Positions 6,137-9,242 of a DNA stretch of 9,242 bases are shown piece by piece (position 1 is the first letter of the stretch; each line of letters starts with the position of its first letter). The translations under genes were made by a program, and so were the position numbers. The DNA is from JBBQBQ01 sp038317685 (GTDB taxonomy: Bacteria > Desulfobacterota > Desulfuromonadia > Desulfuromonadales > DDH964). Under the pieces are notes generated by a model. It saw only the letters and a program-made list of their open reading frames with translations. It did not search any database and was not told where the DNA came from. The stretch spans positions 1-9,242 of the forward strand of contig JBBQBQ010000132.1 in assembly GCA_038317685.1 (NCBI GenBank), in the 5' to 3' direction.

Positions 6137-6181
6137 AAAAAACCGCCGGTCCCGACAGAATGTCTGCCAAAACCCGCGGCG
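6137..6181 (-). terminator. candidate intrinsic terminator for the minus-strand trxB/yifB/79-aa transcription
   Basis: Read on the minus strand, CGCC (6181-6178) and GGT (6174-6172) pair with ACCGGCG (6150-6144), leaving a 3-nt bulge. An inner GACA-TTC-TGTC hairpin sits in the loop, and six T residues (6142-6137) follow the stem after one G. The T-run directly after a GC stem is the main argument; the long branched loop weakens it. It lies about 100 nt beyond the stop of the 79-codon gene. Confidence 0.4.
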
Positions 6182-6251
6182 TGCGGTGTTGATTCAAGAT
6201 CGATCCCCCTCCGGACCACCTTCTGTTCTACCCCTCCGCTCCCTTTCTCAG

Positions 6252-6274
6252 CAAAAGAGTCCCCAGATCGGGGA
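6252..6274 (-). terminator. short hairpin plus T-run after the 79-codon gene
   Basis: On the minus strand TCCCC (6274-6270), a 5-nt loop and GGGGA (6264-6260) form a perfect 5-bp stem followed by CTCTTTT. It begins 8 nt after the TGA stop of the small gene at 6283. The stem is short and the T-run has only four T's, so efficiency would be modest; it may act with the stronger candidate at 6137-6181. Confidence 0.4.
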
Positions 6275-6282
6275 AAAGAGGA

Positions 6283-6522
6283 TCACTGGCCCAGGTAGGT
6301 ATCGGCCATGGCGCGGGAACAGCCCCAGCGGGCGATAAAGGTCTTCAGCCGCTGCTGTCTGGTTTCGTTGAAAAGCCGTTCCTGCCCGAGGGCGTCGAGA
6401 TTCTCCGAGATGATGTCGCCGACCTCGGTGGCGTGGGCGCCCTCGATCCGGAAGAGGGTGATGGACTTCCCGGCCGTGACCGCGCAGCGGTCGCCGTTGA
6501 CACCGATCACAGTTCCCTGCAT
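6283..6522 (-). CDS. small conserved-looking protein of unknown function
   Basis: A 79-residue protein I do not recognise. The first 50 residues alternate hydrophobic and turn residues (GTVIGVNGDRCAV, SITLFRIEG, EVGDIISENLD), as in a small beta-barrel of the SH3, KOW or OB type. The last 30 (FNETRQQRLKTFIARWGCSRAMADTYLGQ) look helical and basic. There is no signal peptide or membrane segment. The ATG at 6522 is preceded by GGGAGA at good spacing, and GGGAGA is part of the inverted repeat TCTCC-AG-GGAGA (6539-6528). It follows yifB by 170 nt in the same orientation, so it may be cotranscribed or have its own promoter. Overlapping frames in the region lack such a start, which favours this one. 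Nucleic-acid binding is a guess from fold impression only. Confidence 0.7.
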   Translation of the reverse strand: MQGTVIGVNGDRCAVTAGKSITLFRIEGAHATEVGDIISENLDALGQERLFNETRQQRLKTFIARWGCSRAMADTYLGQ

Positions 6523-6527
6523 GACGT

Positions 6528-6539
6528 TCTCCCTGGAGA
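6528..6539. promoter_or_regulatory. inverted repeat overlapping the ribosome binding site of the 79-codon gene
   Basis: Arms TCTCC (6528-6532) and GGAGA (6535-6539) surround a 2-bp centre. On the minus strand the 3' arm provides the GGGAG Shine-Dalgarno. A 2-nt loop is too tight for an RNA hairpin, so if it is functional it is more likely a protein binding site. It may be only a by-product of two purine-rich stretches. Confidence 0.25.
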
Positions 6540-6692
6540 TGATGTGCCATTCCCCCCCCGTTTTTTTCCGGGCGGTTCCGGCGAGAGACTGGCTTGGGAA
6601 GAACTATGGCATGACCCGGCCGGGAAGGAAACGCATAAGTTGCATGACGTTCCCGATTGCCCTCTCCGGGTCGGTTCCCGGGTGACGGCCCC

Positions 6693-8222
6693 TCAGGCCA
6701 ATTTTCGATCCAGCCCCCGGTATTGGATCGCCTCGGCCAGATGGGGCTGGCGGATCTGCTCCTCCCCGGCTAAATCGGCGATAGTCCGTGCCACCTTGAG
6801 AATTCGACTGTAGCTTCGCGCCGAAAGCCCCAACCGGTCCGTAACCAGCTCCAGGAGTTTCTGGCCGGCGTCGTCGAGGGGGCAGAATTTGCGGATGTGG
6901 CGGGCCGCCATGTTGGCGTTGGCATGGAGGCCGAAGGCGGCGAGTCGCTCCCGCTGGAGCTGGCGGGCGGTCTCGACGCGGGCGCGAATGGCGGTGGATG
7001 GTTCGCCGTCGACGGGGTCGGCGAGCTCGCGATGGGGGACGCGGGGGACTTCGACGTGGAGGTCGATACGGTCGAGCAGGGGGCCGGAAAGGCGGCTGCG
7101 GTAACGGCGGATCATCAGCGGTGTGCAGGAACATTCGTGGGTCGGGTCTCCCAGGTGGCCGCAGTGGCAGGGGTTCATGGCCGCCACCAGCATGAAGCTG
7201 GCCGGGTAGGTGAGGGCCATGGCGGCCCGGCTGATGGCGACCTGGCCGTCCTCGAGGGGCTGGCGCAACATCTCCAGGACATTCTTCTTGAATTCGGGGA
7301 GTTCGTCGAGGAAGAGGACGCCGTTGTGGGCGAGGGAGACTTCGCCGGGGCGGGGGACGGCGCCGCCGCCGATCAGGCCGGCGTCGGAGATGGTGTGGTG
7401 GGGGGCGCGAAAAGGGCGGCTGGCGACGAGGGCGGTCTGGCCGCTGAGGAGGCCGGCGACGGAGTGGATCTTGGTCGTTTCCAGCGCTTCGTCGAAGGAC
7501 TGGGCGGGGAGGATGCCGGGGATGCGTCGGGCGAGCATGGTCTTGCCGCTGCCGGGTGGACCGACCATCAGCAGATTATGGGCGCCGGCGGCGGCGACTT
7601 CGAGGGCGCGCTTGACGTGCTGCTGGCCGCGGACCTCGGCGAAGTCCTCGGCGGGGCGGGCGGCGGCGCTGAAGAGATCGGCGAGGTCCACCCGGCACGG
7701 TTCCAGCTCCCGTTCCCCGGCGAGGAAATCGACGACCTCGCCGAGCTCCCGGACCCCGAAGACCGGCAGCCCGTCGACGATCGCCCCTTCCATTGCGTTT
7801 TCGGCGGGGAGGATCAGGCCGGCGATTTCCCAGCGGCGGGCGGCGACGGCGATCGGCAGGGTGCCTCGCACCGGCTTGATGCGGCCGTCGAGGGAGAGTT
7901 CACCCATCAGCAGAAAGCGCCCGGGGCGGGGATGGCGGATCGCTCCGGTGGCGAGCAGGATTCCGACCGCCATCGGCAGGTCGAAGGCGGTGCCGTCCTT
8001 GCGGATATCGGCCGGGGCCAGGTTGATAGTGATGCGCCTGGCCGGGAATTCGTACCCTGAATTCTTGAGGGCCGACTTGACGCGGTCCTTGCTCTCCTTG
8101 ACCGCCCCCTCCGGCAGGCCGACGGTGGCGAACTGCGGCAACCCCTGAGCGATGTCGACTTCGACCTCGACCGGATACGCGTCGATGCCGAGGAGTGCCC
8201 CCGACAATACCTTGGCCAGCAT
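6693..8222 (-). CDS. yifB: YifB/ComM-family Mg-chelatase-like AAA+ ATPase
   Basis: Cytoplasmic AAA+ ATPase of 509 residues, the normal size for YifB/ComM. In Vibrio and Haemophilus, ComM is a helicase that promotes branch migration during natural transformation; the wider family is nearly universal and its role elsewhere is less clear. The N-terminal LonC/ChlI-like domain spans about 15-165, starting MLAKVLSGALLGIDAYPVEVEVD. Walker A is GPPGSGKT (221-228), Walker B GVLFLDELPE (301-310), and the sensor region AAMNPC (348-352). The cysteine cluster C352, C354, C364, C366 (NPCHCGH...ECSC) probably binds a metal. The C-terminal Mg-chelatase domain spans about 400-509. The start at 8222 has GGAGGGGGAAAAA in front. 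An in-frame extension to 8405 would add 61 arginine-rich residues lying over the end of trxB and was rejected. It starts 44 nt after the trxB stop, so the two are likely cotranscribed. Confidence 0.94.
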   Translation of the reverse strand: MLAKVLSGALLGIDAYPVEVEVDIAQGLPQFATVGLPEGAVKESKDRVKSALKNSGYEFPARRITINLAPADIRKDGTAFDLPMAVGILLATGAIRHPRPGRFLLMGELSLDGRIKPVRGTLPIAVAARRWEIAGLILPAENAMEGAIVDGLPVFGVRELGEVVDFLAGERELEPCRVDLADLFSAAARPAEDFAEVRGQQHVKRALEVAAAGAHNLLMVGPPGSGKTMLARRIPGILPAQSFDEALETTKIHSVAGLLSGQTALVASRPFRAPHHTISDAGLIGGGAVPRPGEVSLAHNGVLFLDELPEFKKNVLEMLRQPLEDGQVAISRAAMALTYPASFMLVAAMNPCHCGHLGDPTHECSCTPLMIRRYRSRLSGPLLDRIDLHVEVPRVPHRELADPVDGEPSTAIRARVETARQLQRERLAAFGLHANANMAARHIRKFCPLDDAGQKLLELVTDRLGLSARSYSRILKVARTIADLAGEEQIRQPHLAEAIQYRGLDRKLA

Positions 8223-8243
8223 TTTTTCCCCCTCCGTCTGCAG

Positions 8244-8260
8244 GCCGGGCGTCCCCCGGC
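8244..8260. repeat. 6-bp GC hairpin between trxB and yifB
   Basis: GCCGGG (8244-8249) pairs with CCCGGC (8255-8260) around a 5-nt loop in the 44-nt gap between the two genes. The sequence after it on the minus strand is not T-rich until the A-tract ahead of the yifB start, so it could stabilise the upstream mRNA or tune yifB expression. It does not look like a terminator. Confidence 0.4.
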
Positions 8261-8266
8261 GCGGCG

Positions 8267-9199
8267 TTATCCTGCTAAATCCTCCAGGTATTTTTCGGCC
8301 ATGATGGCGGCCACGGCGCCGTCGCCGACGGCGGTGGCGATCTGTTTGAGGATCTTCTTGCGCACGTCGCCGGCGGCAAAGATGCCGGGGACCGAGGTCC
8401 GGCACTCGGCATCGGTCAGGATGTGACCATCGGCGTCGAGAGTCAGCAGATCGGCCAGGAAATGAGCCTTGGGGACGACGCCGATGGCGACGAAGAGCCC
8501 TTCGAGGGGGAGGGTTTCCTCCACGCCGCTCTCCAGATTGCGCAGGACCGCGGACTTAAGGCCGCTGCCGTCGCCTTCGGCCCTTTCGACGGAGCGATGC
8601 CAGAGGATCTCCACCTTGGGATTGGCGGCGAGGCGCTCCTGCAGCAGCTTGGTCGCGCGCAGCTGGTCGCGGCGGTGGATGAGGAAGACCTTGCTGGCGA
8701 AGCGGGTCAGAAAGAGCGCTTCCTCGGCGGCAGTGTCGCCGCCGCCGACAATCGCCACCGGGACGTTGCGGAAGAAGGCGCCGTCGCAAGTGGCGCAGAA
8801 GGAGACGCCGCGGCCGGTGAACTCCGTTTCGCCGGGGATGCCGAGCTTGCGCGGTTCGGCGCCGGTGGTGATGATCACCGCGCGGGCGCGCAGTTCCTTG
8901 CCGTCAACCGTCACGGTTTTTTCGGCGCCGTGGTCGACTAGAGCCTCGACCTCGCCGGTGGCGGTTTCGAGGCCGAACTGCTGGCAGTGTTCCTGAAACC
9001 GCATCATCAGGTCGGGGCCGTCGATACCGCCGGGGAAACCGGGGTAATTTTCGACCTTGGTGGTGGTCATCACCTGGCCGCCCATGATCATCCGTTCGAC
9101 CAGCAGCGTGTTCAGCTTGGCCCGGGAGGTATATAGTCCGGCGGTGAGCCCGGCCGGGCCGCCGCCGATGATGATGACGTCGTAAAGTGGTTCGCTCAT
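8267..9199 (-). CDS. trxB: thioredoxin-disulfide reductase
   Basis: FAD enzyme of 310 residues that uses NADPH to reduce thioredoxin in the cytoplasm. FAD site GGGPAG (12-17) follows MSEPLYDVIII. The redox-active disulfide is CATC (135-138). The NAD(P) domain has GGGDTA (152-157) and HRRDQLRA (175-182), the arginine pattern associated with NADPH preference in classical thioredoxin reductases. PGIFAAGDVR (271-280) closes the FAD domain. The length is normal and all catalytic residues are present. The ATG at 9199 follows AGGAGG at about 6 nt; an upstream in-frame ATG at 9229 would add 10 residues before the ribosome binding site and is rejected. It is the first gene of the minus-strand set, and yifB follows after 44 nt. 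No thioredoxin gene is in the window. Confidence 0.97.
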   Translation of the reverse strand: MSEPLYDVIIIGGGPAGLTAGLYTSRAKLNTLLVERMIMGGQVMTTTKVENYPGFPGGIDGPDLMMRFQEHCQQFGLETATGEVEALVDHGAEKTVTVDGKELRARAVIITTGAEPRKLGIPGETEFTGRGVSFCATCDGAFFRNVPVAIVGGGDTAAEEALFLTRFASKVFLIHRRDQLRATKLLQERLAANPKVEILWHRSVERAEGDGSGLKSAVLRNLESGVEETLPLEGLFVAIGVVPKAHFLADLLTLDADGHILTDAECRTSVPGIFAAGDVRKKILKQIATAVGDGAVAAIMAEKYLEDLAG

Positions 9200-9229
9200 G
9201 GTCGCCTCCTGCGGGGTAGGACGGGCCAA

Positions 9230-9238
9230 ACCATAGCA
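9230..9238 (-). promoter_or_regulatory. candidate extended -10 of the trxB promoter
   Basis: On the minus strand TGCTATGGT (9238-9230) resembles an extended -10 (TG-N-TATAAT, 4 of 6 in the hexamer). Initiation near 9223 would leave a leader of about 24 nt before the ATG. The -35 position is at or beyond the window end, so the call rests on one element. Confidence 0.25.
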
Positions 9239-9242
9239 CAGC

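Noticed and set aside
6248..6550. 100-codon minus-strand frame overlapping the 79-codon gene
   Set aside because: Histidine/arginine-rich composition and no ribosome binding site; the overlapping 79-codon frame has a proper start and protein-like sequence.
6897..8060. 387-codon plus-strand open frame over yifB
   Set aside because: Glycine/alanine/aspartate-rich antisense translation of yifB, whose Walker motifs are intact on the minus strand.
8223..8405. N-terminal extension of YifB to an upstream ATG
   Set aside because: It adds 61 mostly arginine-rich residues overlapping trxB; the ATG at 8222 has a strong ribosome binding site and gives the family-standard N-terminus.
1..9242. CRISPR array, tRNA or rRNA
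   Set aside because: No regularly spaced repeats beyond the IS-like pair and the leader repeat, and no tRNA-like cloverleaf or rRNA core sequence was recognised by eye.

Overview
The window reads as chromosomal DNA of a GC-rich (about 60 % by eye) anaerobic bacterium. The best fit is a deltaproteobacterium of the Desulfuromonadales/Geobacterales type. That placement rests on the etfB-etfA-EMO cluster, with a ferredoxin-extended EtfA and a membrane FeS oxidoreductase, and on gene style. It is an inference, because no rRNA or taxonomic marker is present.

Layout. Positions 1-137 look like the inner end of an insertion sequence: two abutting 25-26 bp repeats plus a partial third, IS21-like in style. 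Positions 141-604 are a lower-GC stretch with no convincing gene but several inverted repeats. Positions 605-714 are the leader of the first operon: an imperfect 36-bp direct repeat with a 67-bp period, with a sigma70-like promoter and a near-palindromic operator between the copies. Positions 715-4912 hold three tightly spaced plus-strand genes: etfB, etfA (with two N-terminal [4Fe-4S] motifs) and a 663-residue membrane iron-sulfur oxidoreductase of the ETF:menaquinone oxidoreductase (EMO) type. Positions 5073-6029 hold a separate plus-strand Gfo/Idh/MocA-family dehydrogenase. The convergent gap 6030-6282 carries hairpins and likely terminators. From the far end, a minus-strand set reads trxB (9199-8267), yifB (8222-6693) and a 79-codon unknown gene (6522-6283).

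How the genes work together. EtfAB should take electrons from acyl-CoA dehydrogenases, which are not encoded in the window. EMO should pass them through its FeS centres and heme b membrane domain to menaquinone. EtfB carries the GDTAQVGP-type motif seen in electron-bifurcating ETFs, and EtfA has its own ferredoxin domain, so the route and direction of electron flow are not settled by sequence. The Gfo/Idh/MocA enzyme and the trxB/yifB set are unrelated to this pathway as far as the sequence shows.

No CRISPR array, tRNA, rRNA or wholly unknown multigene system was found. The most unusual material is the etfB leader and the structured non-coding region before it.
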